DNA from: an uncultured Clostridia bacterium
GTDB lineage: Bacteria; Bacillota; Clostridia; UBA1381
Length of the DNA stretch: 64,000 bases
NCBI GenBank assembly: GCA_934489015.1
Contig: CAKSSN010000002.1
Location: 186,001-250,000 of the forward strand
Direction of reading: 5' to 3'
The stretch's first letter is position 1; the number at the start of each line of letters is the position of its first letter. Positions 26,644 to 35,591 of the stretch are shown piece after piece. A model generated the notes under the pieces. The model saw only the letters and a list, made by a program, of their open reading frames with translations. It was not told the DNA's origin and did no database searches. Made by a program: the position numbers and the translations under genes.

Positions 26644-26659
26644 TAATTCAGTCCTCCTA

Positions 26660-29600
26660 TCAGTCCTGTGCCGGTCTTATAGCCGCTACACACTCCGGTG
26701 ACGTACCGCTCGGATTTGAGAATGTAAATTTAACATCTCCCGTCCATATCGGCGTCTCCATATCAAGAAATTCGGCAACAAGATAGCCGTCAGCCTTTAA
26801 GAATACATATGTTCCTATATCAAGCTGAAGCGCACCCATTTCAAGATCAACCCATTTATTATCGGAAATATAGAAATTAAGCACTGTTTCCTTAATTCTG
26901 TTACCTGTAACACCCTCAATACACTTTTGTATTTCAAGCTGATTGCTCTTTACTATAATATTATATCCGCCGTTCAAGAACGTATCAACCGCATTTTGAA
27001 GACCGATAATACAGTAGTTTGAGCTCACATTTACCTTATAGCCGAATTTAACCGCCGTACACTCCGGAAGCGGCGTATCATAGCCGCACAGCTCATAATG
27101 AGTTGTTCTTCCCTCGCTGCCGCTTAATGTCAATGTTTTATCATCGCCGAAGGTGAACTTTCCGTCAATTGTATTCCAGCCCGATTTGTCGGCAATCATG
27201 TCGCCGACATTTACAACGTCATAATTTATATATTGGCTCAGCTCGCCTATAACCTCGTTTATGCCGTCGTTTGCGGCAACAATCTCCTTTTGAGTCAGCG
27301 CGCTTTCATTTGCCGCAACACCTGCGTCAAGCGCCGCCTTTACCTTATCCTTGTAGCCTTTTTTAAAAGTTCCTGCCGACGTTCCCTCCGTAATGCTGTT
27401 ATAGAGCTTTTGGCAAACGTCAATATTTTTTGAAAGCGCCTTTTTGTCCTTTTTCTCTGTCGGAGTTGTAATCAAAAGTCTCGGTGAGCCTGTCTGATTA
27501 AACGTTCCGCTCATAGACTGAGAGGTATTCAGCCCCGTAACAGTCCACCAAAACGGCTTTTTCCCGGACGGAATAAACTGAATATCCGCAAAATTTTCCT
27601 TTGACTCCTGCTCGATTATCACATCCTTCATTTCGGGATCGCTCGCGATTTTTACAATATATTTATCCGAACCGTCATGCTTATCCCACATAAAGCGGCT
27701 TTCAAGGTTTGAAATTCCGCTTTCTCCATTAAGCGGCGAAATAAGTCTGAAGCCGGCTTCCTCCGCTTTTTTCATCTCCGCAGCTGCCTTATCCTTTAAA
27801 AGACCGATTTGGCTCATGTCAATTTCCGCAATACCCGGGAAATCCTTTGCCATGCCGGAGTCCTTTTTAAGATTAAAGTTTCTGTTTTCTAAATCTTCAA
27901 AATAGCTGCCGTCCGTTTTTGATTCAAAATTATTTTCGTATGTACCGTACTCCTTAAACTCGTTTGCAACCATGTTTGACATACATTTATAAAGGATATT
28001 ATCCTTAACCGTATTGTTCATCGGTATGCCGACCTCGTCAGGTTTGTCGAGAATTGTCACAAGATTCGGATATTTCTCCTTCCACGGCGATTTGTTATAA
28101 GGCACCTGCAAAATAGTGTTATATGCCTGCCCGCCCTTTGCCGCATGGTAAGCTGCCCAGCCGACGCCGCGCGCGTCAAAGAACAAGCCGTTTTCGCAGT
28201 CCGCAACAATATTGTTTTCAAATACATGGTCGCGGCCGCCGCCTATCATAATACCGAGATTACAGTTGTAGAGGATATTATGATGCGTGTTGGCGCTTGA
28301 CATAAGGTCGTCATAATATATTCCGGCAACAAATATTGAGCCCGACTTGTTCGCCGTTGTATCAATATCATGAATATAGTTATACGCAACCTCAATTCCT
28401 CGATAGGTATAGTTTCTGCCCGAATATATCGCACCTGCGTCACACGGCTCATTTACGACATTATACATTTCATTATATAATATTTTGTGGTCGTTTCCTC
28501 CAAAACGAACAGCCGATCCGGTTGAATTGTTAAGCAGATTATGCTCAATAACAGCGCCAACGCCGTCAACCCAAATTCCTCTGCCGTCCGTTCTCTGAAG
28601 CGTGGCAAAGTCATGAATATGGTTGTTTTCTATAATGTTATTCGAGGACGTAAGAGCTGTTCTGTCGCCGCCGGTCATATAAACCGCGTCCTTGCCGACA
28701 AAGGCTATGGTTGAATTTTTCACGCTCGAATTTGTAACATTATCCATGTAAACGGCATTGTTTCCTATATGTTTTATTTCGCAGTTGTCTATCGTTATAT
28801 TGCTGCAGCCCGAAAAATTCATACAGTCACCCTGCGTTCCGCTCAATGACAAATTTTTAAACGTGAGATTTGAAATTCCGCTTCCCGTAATCATAGTATT
28901 TGTGTTATCCGCGAACTCAATGCTTGCCTTTGAAATATTATAAGGCGGATAATAGTAAAGCTTTTTGTTTTTCATATCCACATAATATTCGCCCGGACTG
29001 TCAAGCTCCTGAAGCAGATTTTCAATAAAATATCTGTTATTCAATCCGAGATTGTAATACGGCTTCTGCACAAGCTCGATATTTGAGCCGTTTGCGCTTA
29101 AAAGTGCAATATTGTTAAAAGCGTATTCAACTCCGAAATAGCCCTTTACATAAGCGCCCGTTGCCTTAGCCCATTTTGACGGTCTGTTTCCTGCGCCCCC
29201 GCCTGTAAAGGTTGTCTGGTTTACAATCTGATTTACGCGGTCAAAGCCCGTGTTCGGCCAGCGTGCAACGGTTTGGTTCGAATCGTTTACTATAAGGCTT
29301 TGATTATTTATGTTCATTGTCTTCAAAGCGTCCTTTAAATCGTAAACGCCTATATATTTTCTTGCTTCGGACGGAATTTCGTTTAAAACGCTCTCATCCG
29401 TAAGCTGCTTAAATTTTGACGGCACAAGAGAGCTGCTCATTTTAATGTTGACCTTTTCGTCCTTGTAGCCCTGAATTACAAGCGGATTATTCGCCCTGCC
29501 GGAAGCGGTTATTTTTATGGTGTTATTTATGCGGTAATCTCCGCCTCTTATATTAACCGAAACCTTTTTATCTCCCGATGAAGCAAGCGTTGACGCTCCG

Positions 29601-29839
29601 AGAGAAATTCCTGCGGAAATTGATTTTAATGGTGCGCTGTAGCTGCCGCTGTTTGAATCGGAGCCGTCGGGCGATACGAAAATCTGAATTTCATCCGCCG
29701 GCTGAACATAGCTCTCCTCCCGTGCGGAGTCTTCTGCGGCATTGTCGCCCTGTGCGGAGATGTCCTCTGCAAAAGCATACGCCGCCGAAAACAGCTGAGC
29801 AAAAACAAGCGCCAGCGAACATATTTTCTTTTTTATCAT
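26660..29839 (-). CDS. Secreted right-handed beta-helix protein 1, large
   Basis: 1059 residues, signal peptide 1-24 (AYAFA). An N-terminal DUF1565-like start (IFVSPDGSDSNSGSYSAPLK, ~53-72) enters a parallel beta-helix (~320-570) with recurrent NITIDNCEIKHIGNNAVYM-type coils. A fibronectin-like module (~690-780, LNGESGISNLESRFMWDKHD) and a C-terminal beta-sandwich (~880-1059) of carbohydrate-binding appearance follow. The fold is that of polysaccharide lyases, GH28-like and related enzymes; no specific catalytic set can be assigned. No SLH or sortase anchor. It is a paralogue of the next upstream gene and probably the extracellular depolymerase of the locus. Confidence 0.8.
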   Translation of the reverse strand: MIKKKICSLALVFAQLFSAAYAFAEDISAQGDNAAEDSAREESYVQPADEIQIFVSPDGSDSNSGSYSAPLKSISAGISLGASTLASSGDKKVSVNIRGGDYRINNTIKITASGRANNPLVIQGYKDEKVNIKMSSSLVPSKFKQLTDESVLNEIPSEARKYIGVYDLKDALKTMNINNQSLIVNDSNQTVARWPNTGFDRVNQIVNQTTFTGGGAGNRPSKWAKATGAYVKGYFGVEYAFNNIALLSANGSNIELVQKPYYNLGLNNRYFIENLLQELDSPGEYYVDMKNKKLYYYPPYNISKASIEFADNTNTMITGSGISNLTFKNLSLSGTQGDCMNFSGCSNITIDNCEIKHIGNNAVYMDNVTNSSVKNSTIAFVGKDAVYMTGGDRTALTSSNNIIENNHIHDFATLQRTDGRGIWVDGVGAVIEHNLLNNSTGSAVRFGGNDHKILYNEMYNVVNEPCDAGAIYSGRNYTYRGIEVAYNYIHDIDTTANKSGSIFVAGIYYDDLMSSANTHHNILYNCNLGIMIGGGRDHVFENNIVADCENGLFFDARGVGWAAYHAAKGGQAYNTILQVPYNKSPWKEKYPNLVTILDKPDEVGIPMNNTVKDNILYKCMSNMVANEFKEYGTYENNFESKTDGSYFEDLENRNFNLKKDSGMAKDFPGIAEIDMSQIGLLKDKAAAEMKKAEEAGFRLISPLNGESGISNLESRFMWDKHDGSDKYIVKIASDPEMKDVIIEQESKENFADIQFIPSGKKPFWWTVTGLNTSQSMSGTFNQTGSPRLLITTPTEKKDKKALSKNIDVCQKLYNSITEGTSAGTFKKGYKDKVKAALDAGVAANESALTQKEIVAANDGINEVIGELSQYINYDVVNVGDMIADKSGWNTIDGKFTFGDDKTLTLSGSEGRTTHYELCGYDTPLPECTAVKFGYKVNVSSNYCIIGLQNAVDTFLNGGYNIIVKSNQLEIQKCIEGVTGNRIKETVLNFYISDNKWVDLEMGALQLDIGTYVFLKADGYLVAEFLDMETPIWTGDVKFTFSNPSGTSPECVAAIRPAQD

Positions 29840-29874
29840 GTACTATACCAATCCTTTCCGTACAAAATAATACA

Positions 29875-32271
29875 TTACTTAAATATAGTGAGCTTTTCTC
29901 TCAAAACAGGCTTCATATTAAGTGAATTGTCGATCATCATAACAACAATATACCAGCCGTCGCCTGCCTCCTTGGGAACATCTATGTCAAGACCGATTAC
30001 CTGACCGTCATTTATATAGCACTGCTTTGAAATCTGAACGCTTCTTGTTCTGCCCGTTTCGTCATAAATAACAGTCGCTGCGGTAAAGAGATTTTCCTTG
30101 TTCACGTCAAGCTCGTTTTCCGAATATGACGGCGAATAGCTCTCGTCCGAAACGCCCATTTCGGCGGTTGTTCTCGATATTCCGTCCGGGACATCTCCGC
30201 TTATCGTAATCTCATAGCCGTCTATTGTAACGCCCGCGTCGGCAGCTGTTGTAAATATGCTCTCGTCTGCCGCTTTTTCGGCTAATGTGTCGTCATAGTT
30301 ATATGACAAATCCGCCCTTATGTAGTCGGAATAAATTCCGTTTACATAGTCGTCGGCGTATGAGCCGAGATAAACGTTTTTGTGAACCTGCTTGTTATAA
30401 ACCCTGCCTATTGTGCTTTTTATTATAGCGGCTCTCTGATTTAAGTCCGTCATGCCCTCAACCTGCTTATCAAAATCTGTCGTTCTTTCAAGGAGTTCGG
30501 CAAAGCCCGGATACCTGCTCTTCCAAAGCTCTTCATCATAGTTTTCGTCCGCCAAAAGCGCCTTATACGACCTGTAAATATAGCCCGTATACTTATCGAG
30601 AATTTCAAGGTGCTTATAACCCCAAGGGCTCTGACCTCTTCTGTCATAGTCAAATCCGCGCCGCGAATTAATAACGATATTGTTTTCAATCGTGTTATCG
30701 CTTCCGCCGCCGATTAAAAAGCCTCTTGACATATTGTAAACAATATTTCCTCTGACCTCAACTCCGCTTTGCATATCGTCAAGGTAAACTGCCTGATTAT
30801 CCGTTCCGCCCCACTGATAGAGGTTAGTCAGATTTGTGTAATCCATTGTGCTGAACGAATCGTAAATATAATTGTTTCTTATAACATTTCCTCTGCCTAT
30901 CCATGTTCTTCCGAGATAAATCGCACCCGAATCCCAAACGGTAAGCATTGTATCGTGTATTCTATTGTTTTCGACTATATTGTCATTTCCGTGCACCGCA
31001 ACGGCAACAGACGGACAATTATAAACCTCGTTATGAGAAAATTCCGTTCCGACTCCGTTTATGTAAACGCCGTAGCCGCGCGCCGTTTTGTATATGTTTC
31101 CGACATCATGGATATAGCAGTTTCTTATAATGTTTCCTGAGGGTATAAGCTTTACGCTGTCGCCGCCCGAAATATTAATCGCTCCGCCCTTTATGTCGGA
31201 TATATCGCATTTTAAAACCTTAAGTCCGTCAGTATTTTCCGTGTAAACCGCATATGCGCCGATCACCTTTATTGACGAGTCATATATCGTAATGTTATGG
31301 CAGTTATTCATATAAAAGCCTGCAATAGCCTTGTTTACGCCGAACGCTTTTGCGTTTGCGCATATAAAGTCAATCCCCTCAAAGCTGATGTTTGAAGCGT
31401 CCGTTATGCTGACAAAATTGTCGGAGTTTGTTGCAAGATACATATCGCAGCCGAGAATATTGGATTTCGGATAGTAATAAAGCTTTTTTGCCTCTGCGTC
31501 AATATAGTATTCGCCCGGCTCGTCAAGTTCCGAAAGCGCGTTATAAATAATAACCGTTCCCGAAGCCATTGTCATTTCCGTATCGGTAAGGCTTCTTATA
31601 AGGTCGCCTGCCCACGAATATGAGTTCGGCTGATACATATAATACATATCCTTTTTGTTTGCCCAAACGCTTTTTTTGTCATCTGGTATCAGATATGCGC
31701 TACCGTCCTCGTTTGCGGAAAAAGTATATGTTTTCTCCCTTTTTGATGCCGGTCTGTTCGGAAATCTTGAAAGCTGCTGAAGCTCTCCGTCAACATAAAA
31801 CGTATCCCCGAAGCCGCCGTGAAGAGCTTCAAAGTCCGCAAGGCTTATTTCATAAACCTTTCCTCTTGCCTCCTGTGCAATTTCGCTGTTTTCGGAAACG
31901 GTGAATTTTTCGCCGTCGAGCTTGTCACCAAATGTAAACCTTACGCTGTCACCCTGATATGCTCTGAAAATCACCGGCGCACCGTCCGAGCCGCTGTCTG
32001 CCGCAGTAAGATTAATTGTTCCGCCGAGCTTATACGTTCCGCCCTTAAAGATTATGTGCGTTTTTTCTCCGCCTTTTTTATATTCCCTCTCAAGCTCTAT
32101 CGCACGGTCTACGCTTTTAACCGCCGACGTCAGCATTTTGCCGTCGTTTGCGTCATCACCGTTTGTTGAAACATAAATTCTGACCTCGTCTGCGTCCGCC
32201 GCAAAGGCTTCTGCGGCGGGCAGGGAGCAAAGCATTGCCCCTGCCAAAATCAAGCTGATAAATCTTTTCAT
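29875..32271 (-). CDS. Secreted right-handed beta-helix protein 2
   Basis: 798 residues, signal peptide 1-24 (AFAADA). It has the same order as beta-helix protein 1: VRIYVSTNGDDANDGKMLTS start, IIFKGGTYKLGGTINL, DEPGEYYIDAEAKKLYYYPK, then the beta-helix (~320-540, NNYIYD, GNIVYNMSRGFLIGGGSDNT). It lacks the long fibronectin/beta-sandwich tail but has a shorter beta-domain (~660-798). Putative secreted polysaccharide lyase or glycosidase; catalytic residues not identifiable by eye. Confidence 0.8.
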   Translation of the reverse strand: MKRFISLILAGAMLCSLPAAEAFAADADEVRIYVSTNGDDANDGKMLTSAVKSVDRAIELEREYKKGGEKTHIIFKGGTYKLGGTINLTAADSGSDGAPVIFRAYQGDSVRFTFGDKLDGEKFTVSENSEIAQEARGKVYEISLADFEALHGGFGDTFYVDGELQQLSRFPNRPASKREKTYTFSANEDGSAYLIPDDKKSVWANKKDMYYMYQPNSYSWAGDLIRSLTDTEMTMASGTVIIYNALSELDEPGEYYIDAEAKKLYYYPKSNILGCDMYLATNSDNFVSITDASNISFEGIDFICANAKAFGVNKAIAGFYMNNCHNITIYDSSIKVIGAYAVYTENTDGLKVLKCDISDIKGGAINISGGDSVKLIPSGNIIRNCYIHDVGNIYKTARGYGVYINGVGTEFSHNEVYNCPSVAVAVHGNDNIVENNRIHDTMLTVWDSGAIYLGRTWIGRGNVIRNNYIYDSFSTMDYTNLTNLYQWGGTDNQAVYLDDMQSGVEVRGNIVYNMSRGFLIGGGSDNTIENNIVINSRRGFDYDRRGQSPWGYKHLEILDKYTGYIYRSYKALLADENYDEELWKSRYPGFAELLERTTDFDKQVEGMTDLNQRAAIIKSTIGRVYNKQVHKNVYLGSYADDYVNGIYSDYIRADLSYNYDDTLAEKAADESIFTTAADAGVTIDGYEITISGDVPDGISRTTAEMGVSDESYSPSYSENELDVNKENLFTAATVIYDETGRTRSVQISKQCYINDGQVIGLDIDVPKEAGDGWYIVVMMIDNSLNMKPVLREKLTIFK

Positions 32272-32288
32272 TTAATTGCTCCTTACCT

Positions 32289-33707
32289 TTATTTCTTCTT
32301 GCTGAAGAACTCACCGAGCTGCTTATCCGCCTCTGCCTTTATTTCTTCAATTCCGGCATCCTTATATCTGTTTATCATCTCATCGAGAAATTCCGAGCTG
32401 TCACGCGAGCCGTTTGAAAGTGCGCCGTATTCGCCGCTTATTGAAGCTATGGCTGAAATCTGCGCCTTAATGTTTGAGTCATCGAACCAGAAGCCGAGAA
32501 GCCTTGACTTGTTTGCTTCATCGTTGAGCTTCTTTGTCTGCTCCCAAACATCGTCCGACTGATTTTCATGGATAAGCTGATTAAACTGATTGCCGATTTT
32601 CCAGCCGTCAATTGCATAGCCGGAGTCTTTAATTTCGGTATATTTGCCGTCCTCTCCTACAGTATAATGCTTATCCTTAATGCCGAGCGACATAAGGTTA
32701 TAAAGCTCCTTGTCGGTGTTCATAAGGCTTATAAGCTTTATAGCCTTTTCCTTGTTTTTGCTCTTGAAGTTGATAGCAGTCATTGTAGCCTGCGTGCCGC
32801 CGTTTTTCATAAACGGCTCTCCGACCTTAACAAATGTGTAGTCGGGATAAATGCTCTCAATGCCGGGCTTCCATGTTACCGAAAACGTTGCATAGCGCTT
32901 TGCCTTAAAGTCGGTATCGTCGTCCGTTGCGGAGGCAACGTCTTTTCTTATATATCCCTTTTCAAACCAGCTGCGCAGCGTTTTAATTCCGCTTTGCCAT
33001 TCGGGAGTGTCATAAACCAAAACCGTTTCATTGCTGTCCTTATCTGTCGGAACAACCGCAAATGAAGCAATACCCTCATAATACGGAGCTGTCCACATTT
33101 CCGTTCCGTAATTTGTTCTGTAAGGATAAATATCACTCTCGCCTGCCTTAACCTTTGCAAGGAAATCTTCAAGCTCCTCTGGTTTTTCTATTTTCTCCTT
33201 TGTCCAGCCGTATTTTTCCGCAAGACTTTTCTGTATACCGTAGGCAAACTGAACAGCTTCAATCTGCGTGTTCGGAACTGCGTAAATCTCGCCGTTGTAT
33301 TTTGCGTCATCCCAGATATAGTCGTCAACCGCGTCCCAAAGCTCCGGCGCATTTTCGTCAATGAGCTTTGTCAGCGGCTCAAGAACCTCGTTTTTAACAG
33401 CTGTCTGATAAGGAAGCAGGTAGCCGACAAACGCAAGGTCATAGTCCGCCTCTCCGGAAGCCATTTTCATTCTCATTTTTTCTCCATATGCTCCGGCGTC
33501 AATCGTTTGAATATCAACCTTAGCGCCGATTTTCTGCTCTGTTATTTTGTTTATCTCTTCAATAACGGCTGCCTTGTCGGTAAGCTCGTTTGAAGGCACA
33601 TACCATGTGAGTGTATCTGTTTTATCCGAATTACCCTCGCCGCAGGAGCATAATCCGGCAGCCATAGCAAAGCACATTGCAAGGCTTATCGCTTTTTTTA
33701 TTTTCAT
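32289..33707 (-). CDS. ABC sugar-binding lipoprotein A (LipO-like)
   Basis: 472 residues, lipoprotein signal with LCSC lipobox (Cys ~22). Family-1 extracellular solute-binding protein with the LTWYVPS start, DYDLAFVGYLLPYQ and a C-terminal DUF3502-like region (SNIKAQISAIASISGEYG). It should capture an oligosaccharide and deliver it to the two permeases encoded immediately upstream on the same strand. Paralogous to the binding protein at 41.4-42.9 kb, so the locus has two receptors for one permease pair. Confidence 0.92.
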   Translation of the reverse strand: MKIKKAISLAMCFAMAAGLCSCGEGNSDKTDTLTWYVPSNELTDKAAVIEEINKITEQKIGAKVDIQTIDAGAYGEKMRMKMASGEADYDLAFVGYLLPYQTAVKNEVLEPLTKLIDENAPELWDAVDDYIWDDAKYNGEIYAVPNTQIEAVQFAYGIQKSLAEKYGWTKEKIEKPEELEDFLAKVKAGESDIYPYRTNYGTEMWTAPYYEGIASFAVVPTDKDSNETVLVYDTPEWQSGIKTLRSWFEKGYIRKDVASATDDDTDFKAKRYATFSVTWKPGIESIYPDYTFVKVGEPFMKNGGTQATMTAINFKSKNKEKAIKLISLMNTDKELYNLMSLGIKDKHYTVGEDGKYTEIKDSGYAIDGWKIGNQFNQLIHENQSDDVWEQTKKLNDEANKSRLLGFWFDDSNIKAQISAIASISGEYGALSNGSRDSSEFLDEMINRYKDAGIEEIKAEADKQLGEFFSKKK

Positions 33708-33736
33708 AATTTTTTATTTCCTTTCCTTTTGATTTT

Positions 33737-34618
33737 TTATCCCTTAACGCTTCCGAGTACCATACCCTTAACAAAATATTTCTGGAAGAACGGGAAAACA
33801 AACAGTATCGGTCCGGCAACAACAACCGCCATAGCCATTCTGACCGTTTCCGACGGTATGCTCTGCGCGTCAACCATCATTTCCGCAGCCTTTTGGTTTT
33901 CCTGCAGAAGCTGTAAATTCTGCATTATTCTCTGAAGCATATACTGTAGGCTCTGAAGCTCCGGCTTATCTATGTAAAGCATTGCGGTATACCAGTTATT
34001 CCACTGCCCAAGAAAGATGTTTACAGCCATTGTTGCAAGAACAGGCTTTGAGAGAGGATATACAATCTGGAAAAGTATTCTGTACTCGTTCGCGCCGTCA
34101 ATATAAGCCGATTCAATAATAGCTTCGGGGAGCCCCTGAAAAAACGTTCTCATAACAAACGCGCTCCACACGCTGAAAAGACCCGGCACTATATAAACCC
34201 AGATAGTGTTGTTAAGGTGTAGATACTGCGTTATTAAAATATAGCTCGGAACAAGTCCGCCGTTAAACAGAGTTGTAAAATACATTACAAACGAAAGCTT
34301 TTTTCTCGGCTTAAAATTGCTTCTCGACAGCGGATACGCAAAGAGCGAAATCATAACTGTTGATAAAACCATTGACAAAACCGAGAAAATAAACGTTACC
34401 TTGTAAGCGTTTAAAATGGTTGTCGGGTTTTTGAACACAAATTCATAAGCCGAAAGGTCTATTTTTCTCGGAAGCAGACTGTAGCCGTAATAAGATATAT
34501 CGGTTTCGCTCGAAAGAGAAACAGAAAAAAGTATTATAAAAGGTATAACAACCAGTATAGACAGCACTGCCAGAAAAATTGTAAGCAGCAGCTGCGAAAT
34601 AAAATTGTTTTTCTTCAT
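33737..34618 (-). CDS. ABC sugar permease, LplC/YtcP type
   Basis: 293 residues with six membrane segments. The EAA loop reads DGANEYRILFQIVYPLSKPVLA (quoted core: NEYRILFQIVYPLSKP), where the ATPase docks. C-terminal FVKGMVLGSVKG is characteristic of the LplC branch, which imports complex oligosaccharides. Forms a heterodimer with the LplB-type permease 16 bp upstream. No ATPase gene is present in the locus, as is usual for systems that share an MsmK-like ATPase. Confidence 0.93.
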   Translation of the reverse strand: MKKNNFISQLLLTIFLAVLSILVVIPFIILFSVSLSSETDISYYGYSLLPRKIDLSAYEFVFKNPTTILNAYKVTFIFSVLSMVLSTVMISLFAYPLSRSNFKPRKKLSFVMYFTTLFNGGLVPSYILITQYLHLNNTIWVYIVPGLFSVWSAFVMRTFFQGLPEAIIESAYIDGANEYRILFQIVYPLSKPVLATMAVNIFLGQWNNWYTAMLYIDKPELQSLQYMLQRIMQNLQLLQENQKAAEMMVDAQSIPSETVRMAMAVVVAGPILFVFPFFQKYFVKGMVLGSVKG

Positions 34619-34634
34619 TTTCTCTCTCCTCTCC

Positions 34635-35585
34635 TTAGAACAAGCTTCTCTCAGGGTCTATTTTTCTTACAACGGTATTTGTAATAAGCACCAGTGCAAA
34701 GCCGACAACCGACTGCAAAAGGCCCGCCGCCGATGAAACGCCCATTTCACCCTGAACGCGCATTACGCGGAATATGTAAGTCGGAATAATATCCGTTACC
34801 GAATACAAAACGCCTACATTTCTCGGAATTTGATAGAAAAGACCGAAATCTCCGCCGAAAATGCCGCCGATGGCAAAAATCGTCTGAATACATAAAATAG
34901 GCACCAATTCCGGAAGCATTATATACCAGACCTTGTGTCTTCTTTTTCCTCCGTCAATTTCAAGAGCCTCAAATATTTCGGGGCTTATGCCCATAAGCGC
35001 GGCATAATACAATATGCTGCCCATACCAAAGCCCTTCCATATGTTTGCAATCGGCAGAATAAACCGCCATGCCGCAGGCGTCTGATACCAGTCGCGTCCC
35101 TCCATGCCGAAAAACTCCAAAATCCTGTTTAAAAGACCGTAGGTGGGGTTTAAAAACGCGAACACCATGTATGACACGATAACCCATGACATAAAATTCG
35201 GAGTTATGAGCATAGTCTGAAAAATCTTTGTGCAAAGGCTGTTTTTCAGATTATACATAAATACTGCAAGCAGAATTGCCGCAATGGTTGATGTCAGGAT
35301 AAGGATAAAATTCATATAAACCGTGTTCCATGCTATATGAACAAATTCCTTAGAGCTTAAAAACACCTTAAAATTATCAAGCCCGCACCAGCTGCTGCCG
35401 AAAATTCCTCTTGCGAACTTATAGTCCTTAAACGCTATAATAATTCCGAAAAGCGGCAGATAGCAGAATATTATAATATGGAGCATCGGCAGAATACACA
35501 TAGACCAAAACTCCACCTGACTCCTGCTCACCCTTTTCTTTGCCTTTGGGGCTTTTTTATTAACCGCTAAATTCAAATTGTTCAC
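34635..35585 (-). CDS. ABC sugar permease, LplB/YteP type
   Basis: 316 residues, six membrane segments. FWSMCILPMLHIIIFCYLPL is the first; the EAA loop EALEIDGGKRRHKVWYIMLP and the ending VVRKIDPERSLF are typical of LplB/YteP permeases, many of which import rhamnogalacturonan oligomers. GAGGTG precedes the ATG. Confidence 0.93.
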   Translation of the reverse strand: MNNLNLAVNKKAPKAKKRVSRSQVEFWSMCILPMLHIIIFCYLPLFGIIIAFKDYKFARGIFGSSWCGLDNFKVFLSSKEFVHIAWNTVYMNFILILTSTIAAILLAVFMYNLKNSLCTKIFQTMLITPNFMSWVIVSYMVFAFLNPTYGLLNRILEFFGMEGRDWYQTPAAWRFILPIANIWKGFGMGSILYYAALMGISPEIFEALEIDGGKRRHKVWYIMLPELVPILCIQTIFAIGGIFGGDFGLFYQIPRNVGVLYSVTDIIPTYIFRVMRVQGEMGVSSAAGLLQSVVGFALVLITNTVVRKIDPERSLF

Positions 35586-35591
35586 CTCATT